From assembly GCA_003164075.1 (NCBI GenBank), contig PLRZ01000092.1:1-18830 (forward strand): a stretch of 18,830 bases of DNA, read 5' to 3'. Positions 1-8,073 of the stretch are shown one piece after another; the stretch's first letter is position 1; each line of letters begins with the position of its first letter. The notes under the pieces are model-generated. The model made no database searches and was not told the origin of the DNA. It saw nothing but the letters and a program-made list of their open reading frames with translations. The position numbers and the translations under genes are program-made. The stretch is from Bryobacterales bacterium (GTDB taxonomy: Bacteria; Acidobacteriota; Terriglobia; Bryobacterales; Bryobacteraceae).

Positions 1-246
1 AATTGTCCGAATCTGAGAGATCTTCACCCATGAGGGTTTGGGCATCATGTCCGCGGGAAGCGCCATGGTCAACGGGAATCCGGCTTTCTGCGCCTGACTT
101 GTAATCGCCATCACGATCACGGTTTCGGACTTCCTGTTGAACAGGTCGTGGCTCAGAATGAGGACTGGCCGCAATCCGGCCTGCTCGCGGCCTCGGACCG
201 GGTTCAGGTCCGCCCAGTAGACTTCGCCTCTCAATATTCGGGCCAA
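1..246 (-). CDS. mazF: MazF/PemK-like mRNA interferase toxin, 3' end cut by the window
   Basis: This is the toxin half of a type II toxin-antitoxin pair. MazF-family toxins are ribosome-independent endoribonucleases that cut mRNA at short sequences until bound by the antitoxin. The translation begins LARILRGEVYWADLNPVRG and continues through EQAGLRPVLILSHDLFN, the classic N-terminal MazF/PemK signature (RGEVY-W-x-DLNP, RG-x-EQ-x-G, RPVLI). 82 codons are visible against a usual length of about 110, so roughly the last quarter lies outside. No ATG is available. I chose the TTG at 246 because GGGAG lies 7 bases upstream; a TTG at 234 has no such site. The start lies inside the antitoxin gene, giving a 16-base overlap and probable translational coupling. 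The family is clear; the exact start is inferred. Confidence 0.85.
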   Translation of the reverse strand, partial: MARILRGEVYWADLNPVRGREQAGLRPVLILSHDLFNRKSETVIVMAITSQAQKAGFPLTMALPADMMPKPSWVKISQIRTI

Positions 247-464
247 GCCTGGTCTCCCAGACCCTGTTCGGCCAACTGCATTTCCTCTTTGGGGTCGATC
301 TTGGCCAACTCGCGCGCGAGCCGGGTCCGCTTCTCGCGCTCACTCAATAAGTTCACGGCCGATTGGAGCGCCCGGCTGCGGTTCGGGTACCTGCCCTCCC
401 TGACCCACCGGTCGAGGTCCGCGACGGTCCTTCGATCCAAGGTGACGGCAATTTTCTGCACCAT
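231..464 (-). CDS. MazE-type ribbon-helix-helix antitoxin
   Basis: A 77-residue protein starting MVQKIAVTLDRRTVADLDRW and followed by VREGRYPNRSRALQSAV. A short beta strand and then two helices with the 'NRSRALQ' second helix is the ribbon-helix-helix (CopG/MetJ) fold of antitoxins that bind their own operator. The charged C-terminal part (about residues 44-77, rich in E, K and R) is the expected toxin-binding tail. Position 5' of and overlapping the MazF-like gene supports the antitoxin role. The frame stays open upstream to about 623, but the residues there do not resemble the family, so I start at the ATG at 464; no strong ribosome-binding site is visible. The intact DNA-binding part suggests that the pair is functional and autoregulated. 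Confidence 0.82.
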   Translation of the reverse strand: MVQKIAVTLDRRTVADLDRWVREGRYPNRSRALQSAVNLLSEREKRTRLARELAKIDPKEEMQLAEQGLGDQAWPEY

Positions 465-668
465 ACCGTGAGTATGACAAAACATCCTACTCCGGCGCAA
501 CGCCGATAGGGATCGATGCCGGGAACCGTCCGCACTGTCCTCGATATTCGCCGCAGCGAATGCCCACGCTTGCTGAACATCGTCCGGCTCAAGCTCGGAG
601 GTTACGCCATCGAACCGTCGCATCGACCTCTATCCGATAGCTGCCGCCGATGGCGCGATCGCCCGTGC

Positions 669-2777
669 TCAGGCAGCTTCGGCTTCCACCGCGCGAATCA
701 ACTTGCCCCGATACACCGTTTGCAGCGCGTACTCGGCCACATCCCAGGCGTTCAACCGGCCCACTGGCTGGCACACCGCCGCAAAACGGTGAAGCACTTC
801 ATCCACCGTGGACCGTCCGTCGCACAACCCCAGGAACTCCGCCACCAGCGGTGGCACTTCCACTACTTCCACCTCTTCGTCCGATACCAGGCGCGTCGCC
901 ACAACGGTCGGCCGGTGAATGGATGCATCCGGCTGCGCCTGCGCCTCCAGCAGTTTGGTGACACGGCCCACGTCGCCGTCGAGCCGCAGCAGATAGACAT
1001 GGGGCTCGAGCGCCAGCCGCATGTCGCTCTCCAGCACCTCCAGGCGTTGGGCGCTGACCCGGCCAACGGCCTGGGGACGGATGACTTGCATCAAAGCCTC
1101 TTCAAACTGCAATAAGACCGCTTCGAAACCGCTGCGCGCGTGCGCCGCCCGGCTGGCCAGGAACTGCACGAAATGGCGGTCGAATTCCCAGGTGCAGTAG
1201 TATCGCCGCAACGCGAGCCCGTCCCGCCGCGGCGTCAGATCCGCGCTCCATGCCAGCCATTCCCGGTACACGCCCAGCAGGTCGCCGGTGGTTTGGTGCA
1301 AAGCGGCCATCATCCAGCGGAAGCGGCGGCTCGTGCGAACGATGAATTCCCGCAACTCGTGCAGAAACCGCCGGTCCAAATGCGGTGTCGGAATCGCGTA
1401 GAAATTCGGGAAAACGTCCGGGTAATCGGCGATCAACTGCCGCTCCACCGAGCCCTGCACCCACCCGGCGTGCGAAATGTCGGTGTAGATATCCTCCAGG
1501 AAAAGTTCCTGCCGATGATCGATCTCGAGCGGCGTTCCCGGCAGCGGCGAGAGCAGATGCAAGTGCGGAATCGCGTTGCGAATCCGCAGGGCGTCGCCCA
1601 CGAACGACATGCTTTCGCGAAGGTCGTCCATGGTTTCTTCCGGGAACCCGGTGATCAGCGAGACCGTGGTGTCCATCCCGTGTGCGCTGGCCAGCGCGGC
1701 GTTTCTCCGCGATTCCTCCAGGTCCAGCCGTTTGCCGATGATCTTCTGCATCCGCGGCGAGCCCGATTCGATTCCGAAAAAGATCGATACGCACCCGGCC
1801 CGCGCCATCAGCTCGATCAGTTCCGGGTCCACGCAATCGGTCCGCGCGCTGCATCCCCAGCGATACGCGCGGCCGGTGGCCAGGATCGCCTCGCAGGTGG
1901 CCACTACGCGCTTCCGGTCCACAGTGAACATGTCGTGCATCAGGTCGAAGAATTTCACCGGATAGCGAGCCAGCAGAAAGTCCATCTCGGCAATCAGCTT
2001 GGCGGGCGACTTCAGGCGGAAGCGCCGCCGGAAGAAGTCGTTCGTCGAGCAGAAGGTACACCCGAACGGACAGCCCCTCCCCAATTCGACGGGGACGGTG
2101 CCAATCTCCTCCATCCCCGGGTACAGATGAAACGCCGGAACCGGCAGGGTGTCCAGGTCGGTGGGAACCGCGGCGTCGGCGTTACGGCGGACCTCTCCGC
2201 CGCTGCGGTACGTCAGTCCCGGCACCGCTTCCGGCGGCCGGCCTTCGCCCAACCGCATGGCAAACTCCGGCAGGCTCTGGTCGGCTTCGCCCCGCAGAAT
2301 GAAATCCACAAAAGGAAAATGCCGCAGGGTCGCGGTATCCACCACCGATGCCTGGGGACCGCCGAACAGGATGATGGCGTCCGGGCGGAGCCGCTTCAGG
2401 TGCTGCGCCATCTGTAAGGTTACGGGGTAGCTGTTGCAGATCGTGCCGAAGCCAAACAGATCCGCGCCGGTGGCTGCCAGGCGCTCGGCGGCAAAGTGGC
2501 TGAACGCAATTCCCCCGCGGTAAACACCAGAGGACAGGTATTCGAGGTACCAGCGGTTGATATCGACGATTTGGGGGGTGAGTCCAGTGCGCTCCAAAAC
2601 AGCCGCCAGCGCCAGCATGCCGAGCGGAACGTCTATGGATATGGTACGCAGCCACTCGAGCTGCTGCGGATCCTCGAAATCCGTCGCCGTCGGCATGCTG
2701 ATCAGGCATATTCGGACACGCGCCGAAACCCCGCCAACGGGACTCCGGCTGTCGCACTGCAGGGCTACCAGGCTCAC
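669..2777 (-). CDS. B12-binding radical SAM enzyme with PqqD-like C-terminal domain
   Basis: A 702-residue enzyme. Residues about 20-180 are a cobalamin-binding Rossmann-type domain (ICLISMP at the start, then ILFGGPQASVVD), lacking the DxHxxG of classical B12 enzymes, as is common in this class. The radical SAM cluster motif CPFGCTFC places its cysteines at 236, 240 and 243 (CX3CX2C); FFGIESGSP and SLITGFPEE follow as expected for the BchE/MiaB-like fold. The C-terminal 90 residues (LCDGRSTVDEVLHRF) resemble PqqD, the peptide-recognition element of RiPP pathways. Known relatives methylate or rearrange unactivated carbons or phosphorus; the substrate here is unknown. The GTG start at 2777 overlaps the stop of a 61-residue peptide gene (GTGA), which points to translational coupling and makes that peptide the obvious substrate candidate. 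An internal ATG at residue 28 is a less likely start, because ICLISMP is part of the fold. Confidence 0.82.
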   Translation of the reverse strand: MSLVALQCDSRSPVGGVSARVRICLISMPTATDFEDPQQLEWLRTISIDVPLGMLALAAVLERTGLTPQIVDINRWYLEYLSSGVYRGGIAFSHFAAERLAATGADLFGFGTICNSYPVTLQMAQHLKRLRPDAIILFGGPQASVVDTATLRHFPFVDFILRGEADQSLPEFAMRLGEGRPPEAVPGLTYRSGGEVRRNADAAVPTDLDTLPVPAFHLYPGMEEIGTVPVELGRGCPFGCTFCSTNDFFRRRFRLKSPAKLIAEMDFLLARYPVKFFDLMHDMFTVDRKRVVATCEAILATGRAYRWGCSARTDCVDPELIELMARAGCVSIFFGIESGSPRMQKIIGKRLDLEESRRNAALASAHGMDTTVSLITGFPEETMDDLRESMSFVGDALRIRNAIPHLHLLSPLPGTPLEIDHRQELFLEDIYTDISHAGWVQGSVERQLIADYPDVFPNFYAIPTPHLDRRFLHELREFIVRTSRRFRWMMAALHQTTGDLLGVYREWLAWSADLTPRRDGLALRRYYCTWEFDRHFVQFLASRAAHARSGFEAVLLQFEEALMQVIRPQAVGRVSAQRLEVLESDMRLALEPHVYLLRLDGDVGRVTKLLEAQAQPDASIHRPTVVATRLVSDEEVEVVEVPPLVAEFLGLCDGRSTVDEVLHRFAAVCQPVGRLNAWDVAEYALQTVYRGKLIRAVEAEAA

Positions 2778-2959
2778 TCGTGCTCTTTCAGATTGTTGTT
2801 CTTATTCGGCTCCGTCGCAATGACGTCGTCCTTGAGGTGCAAACGAAGCACACTGGTCGCCAGGTCCAAGGTCTTGGCGACTACGTCGGCCTCTTCCTCG
2901 GTCAGGTCCCTCTTCGGCTTTACGGTAACTCCGTATTTCTTACCTTTCATCATGGACAT
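2774..2959 (-). CDS. Small charged peptide upstream of the radical SAM gene; possible precursor peptide
   Basis: A 61-residue peptide, starting MSMMKGKKYGVTVKPKRDL and ending ATEPNKNNNLKEHE. I chose the ATG at 2959 because AAGGAG lies about 10 bases upstream; a TTG at 2983 would lengthen it by 8 residues but precedes that ribosome-binding site. Its middle (LTEEEADVVAKTLDLATSVL) should form an amphipathic helix. The tail is polar, with three consecutive Asn. It has no Cys, no signal peptide and no membrane segment. I do not recognise a family. It lies between a Ser/Thr kinase-propeller gene (69 bases upstream) and a B12 radical SAM enzyme with a PqqD-like domain, whose GTG overlaps this stop. 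A short gene translationally coupled to such an enzyme is the usual layout of a RiPP precursor and its modifying enzyme. That role is inference; it could also be a small regulatory protein. Confidence 0.6.
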   Translation of the reverse strand: MSMMKGKKYGVTVKPKRDLTEEEADVVAKTLDLATSVLRLHLKDDVIATEPNKNNNLKEHE

Positions 2960-3028
2960 TCGGGCGTTTCTCCTTTGTCCCAAGTACTATATCCGAGGTT
3001 GGAAGGTTCGGCAATTGATTTCGACTTA

Positions 3029-5704
3029 TTATTTTTGGCCGAGGCTCATCCAGATGGAGGCCAGGTTCTCCGCCAAGTCCAGAAAAAGCTGGTCTCCGCT
3101 CACGGCATACCCGCGGACGGGCTGCGAAATGGGATTTGCCGAAAGCCTGGCGTTGTGGAAGTGATGAACCGCGCGGAGGGGTCCAGCGGGCGAGCCGGAG
3201 GCAGGGTCGATGGCCCGGCTCCATAGACATTGAAACCCGTCCGAACTGGAAAAGAGATACAGCATCCTTCCATCGGCCGACCAGTGAGGTTTATCGCTCG
3301 ATCCCGCCGCCGCGCTCACGCGCTTCCACTCAGCCTGGCGCCCGTACGGGGCCACGTAGACCTGCCGCTCTTTTCCAGCGGCGTGGGCGGAAAATGCCAG
3401 CCATCGGCCGTCGGGCGAGCACTCGGCCTCATCCACCACCATGCCGTCCCCGGCAAGCACTGCCGTGGAACTGCCGGTAGACGGGTCGACCCGAACTACG
3501 GCCTGCGAAGTGGAGGCCAGGATGGCGTCTTCGGTGGGCATCCAGGCGGTCACGATCCCGCACTTCCGGCACAGTTGCCGCGACTCCCGCGTGCCACGAT
3601 TCATCAGGTATATGGAATTGGACTCTTTCTCTCCCACGTTGTAAGCCAGTTGATCGCCGGACGGGCTGATCACCGGATTCGACTTGGGGTCGGTGCTACT
3701 GGTGAGCATGCTTTCATCCCCCGAGGCCAGGTCGCGCACCCAGATCTGGCGAATGCCGATTTCGGAAGAAGTCCGGCTGAAGGCCAGCAGTTTCCGGTCG
3801 CGCGAGAGGCTGGGAAACGCGTCGAAGTCGGCACTGGAGGTGATGCGCACGGGCTGCGCGCCGGGTTGGGCGACGGAAATCCGCCAGATTCGGAGCCGCC
3901 CTTGCGAGCTTTCAAATACCAGCCGTCCGTTGGCGGACATGGAGGGAGCGGTTTCAAACGCCGTGCCGAAGGTAAGCCGCTGGGCCGCCCCCGGCTTTCC
4001 GCCCAGCGGGAAAGGCATCCGCCAGAGGTTTACGTTGGCCTGCCGGGCCGCGGAGAACACCAGGTATTGTGCGCTCCAGAAAGCCGCGTTTGTGTGCGCC
4101 TCCAGGCCCTGGGCTTTCACTTTTCCCAAGGCGCCGGTATTCACGGGCGGCGATCCGTCCAGGGCGGCCACCCACCACTCCGCATCGTCGTCAGGAGGAA
4201 GGTTGGGATCTTGGGAACCCTGGAACAGGATATGCCGCGAGTCCGGCGCCCAGACTGGATTGCGCGCATCGGGCATTTGCGGGCAAAGCTGCCGGGGTGC
4301 GCCCCCGGATGCCGGCGCCACGTAGATTTTGCCGGAAGGCAGGCGTGGATGATACAACTCGCCCAACCAATACGCGATGTACTTGCCATCGGGCGAAAAG
4401 CGCGGCATGAAACCGCCCTGTGCCAATAACTTCGGCTCCCCTCCAAACGCGGGAATCAGGTACACGCCACCGCCATCCTTCTCCGAGCGAAAGGCGATGG
4501 AGTGGCCGTCGGGAGAGAAGGACGGGGTGGCTTCGTCGAAGGGTGTCCGGGTGAGCCGCAGGGAAGCGCCGTTGGGAACCTGCTTCACCCAGATATCCAG
4601 ATTCCCCGGCTCCGCCTCGTCGGACGCGTAGGCCACCAGGCTTCCATCGGCCGATAACGACGGCTCCTGGCTCAGCGCATCCTCACTGGTGAGGCGCATC
4701 AGTTCCAGTTGCGGAGGCGCGTCGCCGGGGAGCGGCCAGCGGCGCCACAGGTAGAACAGACCGCCCAACAGCACGGCCGCGGCCAGACCCCAGAGGAGCA
4801 GCGCCGGTTTTCGGATCCGTGTGTGGAGGACCTGCTCCAGCGCGCTCATCATGGCGCCCGCCGATTTGAATCGCTTCCCGGGGTCGGGATCGATGGCCTT
4901 TTCCACCAGCGAAATGAATAACGGCGGCAGATCGGGCCGCAAGTCCAGCAGGTGGTCGCGCCCTCCGGCGGCGTGCGCCTGGCGAAAGTCCGCGGCGTTG
5001 CGCGCATTCACCGGGTATTGCAGCGTCACCAGGTAATACAAAAGCACGCCCACCGCGTACAGGTCCGTCCGGGGCGAAGCTGCCGAGCCCTGAAAGATCT
5101 CGGGGGCCATGTAGGGCAGGGTGCCGGCCACTTCTCCCCGTTGAGTTTCGGGATCTACCTTCTGGCCCAGGCCGAAATCCACCAGAACAATCCGCCCGTC
5201 CTGCTGCCGCATCACGTTGCTGGCCTTGATGTCGCGATGCACCAGACCCTTGCTGTGCACCAGCGCCAAGCCGCGGCACAGGTGAAGGCAGATCAGCGCG
5301 GCATAACCCGGATCCAGCTTGCCGCGCTCGACGGCGAACTTTTCCAGGCTTTGCCCCTGGATCAATTCCATGGAAAGCGCCGCGCCTTCGGCCCCCTGCT
5401 CATAGCTATAGACCGCCACGATATTGGGGTGCCGCAGTTGCGCCAGGGTCTTTCCCTCACGGATGGCTTCGTCGCCGTCGAGGAGTTTGAGCGCCACATC
5501 GCGGTCGAGCGCGTCGCGGGCATGGTAGACGGCGCCAAACCCGCCTTCGCCGAGCTTCGAGACAATCTGAAACTCGCGCCACTTGTCGCCCGGGGCCAGG
5601 GAAGGCGCACGGACTCGCGCCCCTTTCATAGTGACGGTTTTGGCCGAGGTCCTCCAACGAGCGCTGAGGTTGGCGATGATGTCGGCGAGCGGTCGTTTGG
5701 GCAC
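3029..5704 (-). CDS. Membrane Ser/Thr protein kinase with extracytoplasmic TolB-like WD40 propeller
   Basis: An 891-residue receptor-type kinase. The kinase domain (about residues 42-292) has every key element: glycine loop GEGGFG at 52-57, VALK with the ATP lysine K73, HRDIKASN with the catalytic Asp at 158, DFG at 176-178 and PE of APE at 201-202. One membrane helix (about 300-319, LLLWGLAAAVLLGG) follows. Residues about 330-890 are repeated PSxSxDGxxxAYxS-type blades of a TolB/PD40 beta-propeller. Acidobacteria carry many proteins of this PknB-TolB layout. The propeller presumably senses a ligand outside the membrane and the kinase phosphorylates cytoplasmic targets, which are unknown. The start is a GTG at 5704 without a clear ribosome-binding site; an ATG at 5629 (MKGARVRAP) would lose only 25 residues before the kinase fold. 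It is the first gene of a probable transcription unit with the 61-residue peptide and the radical SAM gene. Confidence 0.88.
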   Translation of the reverse strand: MPKRPLADIIANLSARWRTSAKTVTMKGARVRAPSLAPGDKWREFQIVSKLGEGGFGAVYHARDALDRDVALKLLDGDEAIREGKTLAQLRHPNIVAVYSYEQGAEGAALSMELIQGQSLEKFAVERGKLDPGYAALICLHLCRGLALVHSKGLVHRDIKASNVMRQQDGRIVLVDFGLGQKVDPETQRGEVAGTLPYMAPEIFQGSAASPRTDLYAVGVLLYYLVTLQYPVNARNAADFRQAHAAGGRDHLLDLRPDLPPLFISLVEKAIDPDPGKRFKSAGAMMSALEQVLHTRIRKPALLLWGLAAAVLLGGLFYLWRRWPLPGDAPPQLELMRLTSEDALSQEPSLSADGSLVAYASDEAEPGNLDIWVKQVPNGASLRLTRTPFDEATPSFSPDGHSIAFRSEKDGGGVYLIPAFGGEPKLLAQGGFMPRFSPDGKYIAYWLGELYHPRLPSGKIYVAPASGGAPRQLCPQMPDARNPVWAPDSRHILFQGSQDPNLPPDDDAEWWVAALDGSPPVNTGALGKVKAQGLEAHTNAAFWSAQYLVFSAARQANVNLWRMPFPLGGKPGAAQRLTFGTAFETAPSMSANGRLVFESSQGRLRIWRISVAQPGAQPVRITSSADFDAFPSLSRDRKLLAFSRTSSEIGIRQIWVRDLASGDESMLTSSTDPKSNPVISPSGDQLAYNVGEKESNSIYLMNRGTRESRQLCRKCGIVTAWMPTEDAILASTSQAVVRVDPSTGSSTAVLAGDGMVVDEAECSPDGRWLAFSAHAAGKERQVYVAPYGRQAEWKRVSAAAGSSDKPHWSADGRMLYLFSSSDGFQCLWSRAIDPASGSPAGPLRAVHHFHNARLSANPISQPVRGYAVSGDQLFLDLAENLASIWMSLGQK

Positions 5705-6024
5705 AAGCGAGCCGTTATTATAGCTTGGGAAACTGAGCTTTGTATCGGTCCCGGAAGCGGCCTGCTGTCAGTATCGGCGAATGGGCCAGTGTCGTCACTC
5801 CTCGCAAGGAATGGCCCAACCCATCTTCTTTCCCGGCCACCCGAGACTCCGAACTCCAGATGTCGTGGAATGAGAGTGATCTCTTCGAGTCCGGGCAAAG
5901 ACATATTGGCCACGGATAAACACGGATGAACACAGATAAGACAAAGAAGAAGGATTTTTCTTATCCGCGTTCATCCGTGTTCATCCGTGGCTAGATTTGT
6001 TTTTGCGGGGTGGTCGCCATGCGC
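5705..6024. other. Intergenic stretch with one hairpin repeat and no gene
   Basis: This 320-base gap separates the kinase gene from the TIGR03437 gene, both on the minus strand. The only structure I see is the long hairpin repeat at 5909-5992, listed separately. The open frames across the gap on both strands have no recognisable protein features. The kinase promoter should lie between about 5705 and 5900, but I could not pick a convincing -35/-10 pair. Confidence 0.5.
5909..5992. repeat. Long imperfect hairpin repeat built from ACACGGATGA units, copy 1
   Basis: Two arms of about 32 bases (5909-5940 and 5960-5992) are inverted copies of each other with three mismatches by eye, separated by a 19-base A/T-rich loop. 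Each arm is built of the tandem unit ACACGGATGA, with outer ends CCACGGAT and ATCCGTGG. A second copy at 10501-10583 has the same arms, arm length, loop length and loop character (AAAGAAG then a T run). It lacks the T run immediately after the stem needed for an intrinsic terminator. It most resembles a REP/MITE-like non-autonomous palindromic element. Confidence 0.8.
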
Positions 6025-8013
6025 TTATTGCTTGCGGCGCAAACCAGGACTTTGCTTCGCCCGCTTTAGGAATTTGACCGGCACCGGGTCCACCGGCGTT
6101 CGAACATTAGCCGTCTCGGTGCCCGACGCGACGGCCGTACCAATGGGAATCAACAGATACCCCATGTAGGAGTCAGGGCCTCCGATGTCGAGGAAATTGG
6201 GACCGTTCGTCAGCCCCGTCGGCACGGTCACATTGAGCTGATACAGTCCCGAGAAACCTGGCGCCAGCCCGGCAAAGTCGTTGGTGCCCGTGGTTCCGTT
6301 GAAATCCAGTGTGATGGTGTTGGTGGTCTGGCTCAGCGTGCCCGACGGTCCCGGCGCACCATCGGTAATGGTCGGAGAAACGGCGCCCAGGCCCGTCAGG
6401 TACACCGAAAGAGTCTCGCCCACTACCGCGGGATTCGCGTCGCTGACAATCGATCCGACCGCCGCGGCGGAATTTCCGATGCCCAAGTGTACTATTTCTC
6501 CGTACCCGGTGCCGTTCTGATTCTGCGTAAAAACGCCCGGTGCAGTGTTAGCCACATAGTTCGTAACCACATTGGAGAGCGAACCATTGTTGTTCACCTG
6601 GATCTGCGCGATCGATCCCACCGTTACTTCGTAGGGCACAATCGCCGAAATCTGCCCCGCGCTTACGTAATAGATGGCCGCCGGAAAGCCGCCGATGGTC
6701 ACCTGGACATTGCCCAGCGAGGTGGGAAATGGGATCCCCGCTACCTGCGTTGCCGCAGCCAGATTCTGTCCGTACAGCGTCAGCAATTCCCCGGGCGCAA
6801 TGCCGGCGGTGAAGGGCGCGTTGCTGCCGGAGTTCACCACGCCCATCGGGCTCAAATATACCCCGGCGCCCACAGCCGGCGTGGGCGCCTGTAAGCCCAC
6901 GCTGAGCCCCAGGTAGGGGCCGATTCCGGTAGTGATTTCCACCGCTCCGCCGGCGCCTACAACATACTTCGCATACGAATTGGTGAAAGTATTTCCGGTG
7001 AGCGAGATGGTGTCTTCGTAGGTATAGTCGTATACGCTGCTGCCGCCGAAATCGTCGACCCGCTCGTGCCCCAGGAACGTCTGGGGAGCGGCCCCGGCGA
7101 TCACATTGAACGAGCCGAAGTAGGTATCCAGATTACCCGCGTATTCATCGATCCCCGCCTGGTAGTACAGTCCGGAGAGCGTCGGGTTGGAAGTGGTCTT
7201 CACGCCCACAATAAAGTCGAAAGGAGTGCTCGACGTGATGGGCGACCCGCCGAACATGAAATTGCCGTCTTTGGAAAAGTAAAAATATTTCTGGCCGGCG
7301 ATGAGCGTACCGTTAGTCGCAAACGTGGCTATCGCGGCGCCGTTGCTGAACTGGTATTTGACCCCGCCGGCAGTCTGCGAATACGGTGCGGTCTGGACGC
7401 CGGCATATCCGGTGACCACCCCCGCATTCAGATTGCCGTTGCCGTCGGGATTGAGCGCAAATTGCAGACTCAGCGCACTGGTGGCCTGTCCGCTCGACAG
7501 GTCAACATCCGCGCACCACCACGACCCGGTGAAACTGGACGCGGTCGGCGCTGGACTCGCCAACGGCGCCGCCACCATCATGTCGTTATAGCCATTCACG
7601 TTGTCCGTGCTGCTGCCGACAAAGATGCCCTGCGTAGATACCAGCCCAGAAATCACATCGCCGGTACTATACGGGCTGGAAATGAAGCCGTAGCCGGAGG
7701 CTGCGATGGAATACGTTCCGGTGGTGGTAAAAGCTCCGGAATTGGGCGCGACTTCGCCGTAATAGTAGCTGTAATCGAGGAGTTGCGCATTGTCGGCGGC
7801 GGTGATGCTGTAGTTGCCGTTTCCGTCGAACGTAATATTGCCGTAAACGGTGACGGCCTCATCCAGATAACCGGCGTAGGTTGTATCCGGAAGGTAGTAG
7901 ACTTGCCGGAAATAGTACCGGCCGTTCAGCATGCCGTTCCCGCTGTTGTCCCAAGACTGTGCGTACATTGCACCCGCAGCCGCCAGCAACATCAATAAGC
8001 GCGCGAATTTCAT
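6025..8013 (-). CDS. Secreted protein with C-terminal TIGR03437 (Solibacter-type) domain
   Basis: A 662-residue exported protein. Residues 1-18 form a signal peptide (MKFARLLMLLAAAGAMYA, then a likely cut before QS). The N-terminal half (about 20-370) is rich in Gly, Tyr, Ser and Thr, with repeated short strands (GRYYFRQVYYL, FDGNGNYSI, TYSIAASGYGF), suggesting a beta-rich extracellular domain that I do not recognise. Residues about 388-640 match the TIGR03437 domain: FTAGIAPGELLTLYGQNLA, then GNVQVTIGGFPAAIYYVSAGQI, SAIVPYEV, TAPGVFTQNQNGTG and GETLSVYLTGLG. This domain is known mostly from Solibacter and relatives as a C-terminal module of surface or secreted proteins; its function is not established. 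The ATG at 8013 begins the signal peptide directly. It lies 60 bases downstream of cysN on the same strand, with no evident functional link to it. Confidence 0.8.
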   Translation of the reverse strand: MKFARLLMLLAAAGAMYAQSWDNSGNGMLNGRYYFRQVYYLPDTTYAGYLDEAVTVYGNITFDGNGNYSITAADNAQLLDYSYYYGEVAPNSGAFTTTGTYSIAASGYGFISSPYSTGDVISGLVSTQGIFVGSSTDNVNGYNDMMVAAPLASPAPTASSFTGSWWCADVDLSSGQATSALSLQFALNPDGNGNLNAGVVTGYAGVQTAPYSQTAGGVKYQFSNGAAIATFATNGTLIAGQKYFYFSKDGNFMFGGSPITSSTPFDFIVGVKTTSNPTLSGLYYQAGIDEYAGNLDTYFGSFNVIAGAAPQTFLGHERVDDFGGSSVYDYTYEDTISLTGNTFTNSYAKYVVGAGGAVEITTGIGPYLGLSVGLQAPTPAVGAGVYLSPMGVVNSGSNAPFTAGIAPGELLTLYGQNLAAATQVAGIPFPTSLGNVQVTIGGFPAAIYYVSAGQISAIVPYEVTVGSIAQIQVNNNGSLSNVVTNYVANTAPGVFTQNQNGTGYGEIVHLGIGNSAAAVGSIVSDANPAVVGETLSVYLTGLGAVSPTITDGAPGPSGTLSQTTNTITLDFNGTTGTNDFAGLAPGFSGLYQLNVTVPTGLTNGPNFLDIGGPDSYMGYLLIPIGTAVASGTETANVRTPVDPVPVKFLKRAKQSPGLRRKQ

Positions 8014-8073
8014 TTTTGGAAAATAGCCCCTACCTATGATTATGGCCGCGACGCCCGGAAAGTTTCGCTAATT

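Noticed and set aside
465..623. Upstream extension of the MazE-like antitoxin frame containing ELEPDDVQQAWAFAAANIED, which looks a little like the C-terminus of a DUF433 antitoxin.
   Set aside because: Only one short segment matches, there is no N-terminal DUF433 part, and the antitoxin itself has a normal N-terminus at 464. A decayed DUF433 remnant is possible but not supportable.
3230..4429. A 399-codon plus-strand open frame opposite the kinase gene.
   Set aside because: It is an antisense shadow in GC-rich DNA, without motifs, while the opposite strand encodes a clear propeller.
5909..5992. Hairpin repeat considered as an intrinsic terminator or CRISPR array.
   Set aside because: There is no T run after the stem. 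The short ACACGGATGA units are contiguous without spacers, so it is not a CRISPR array.
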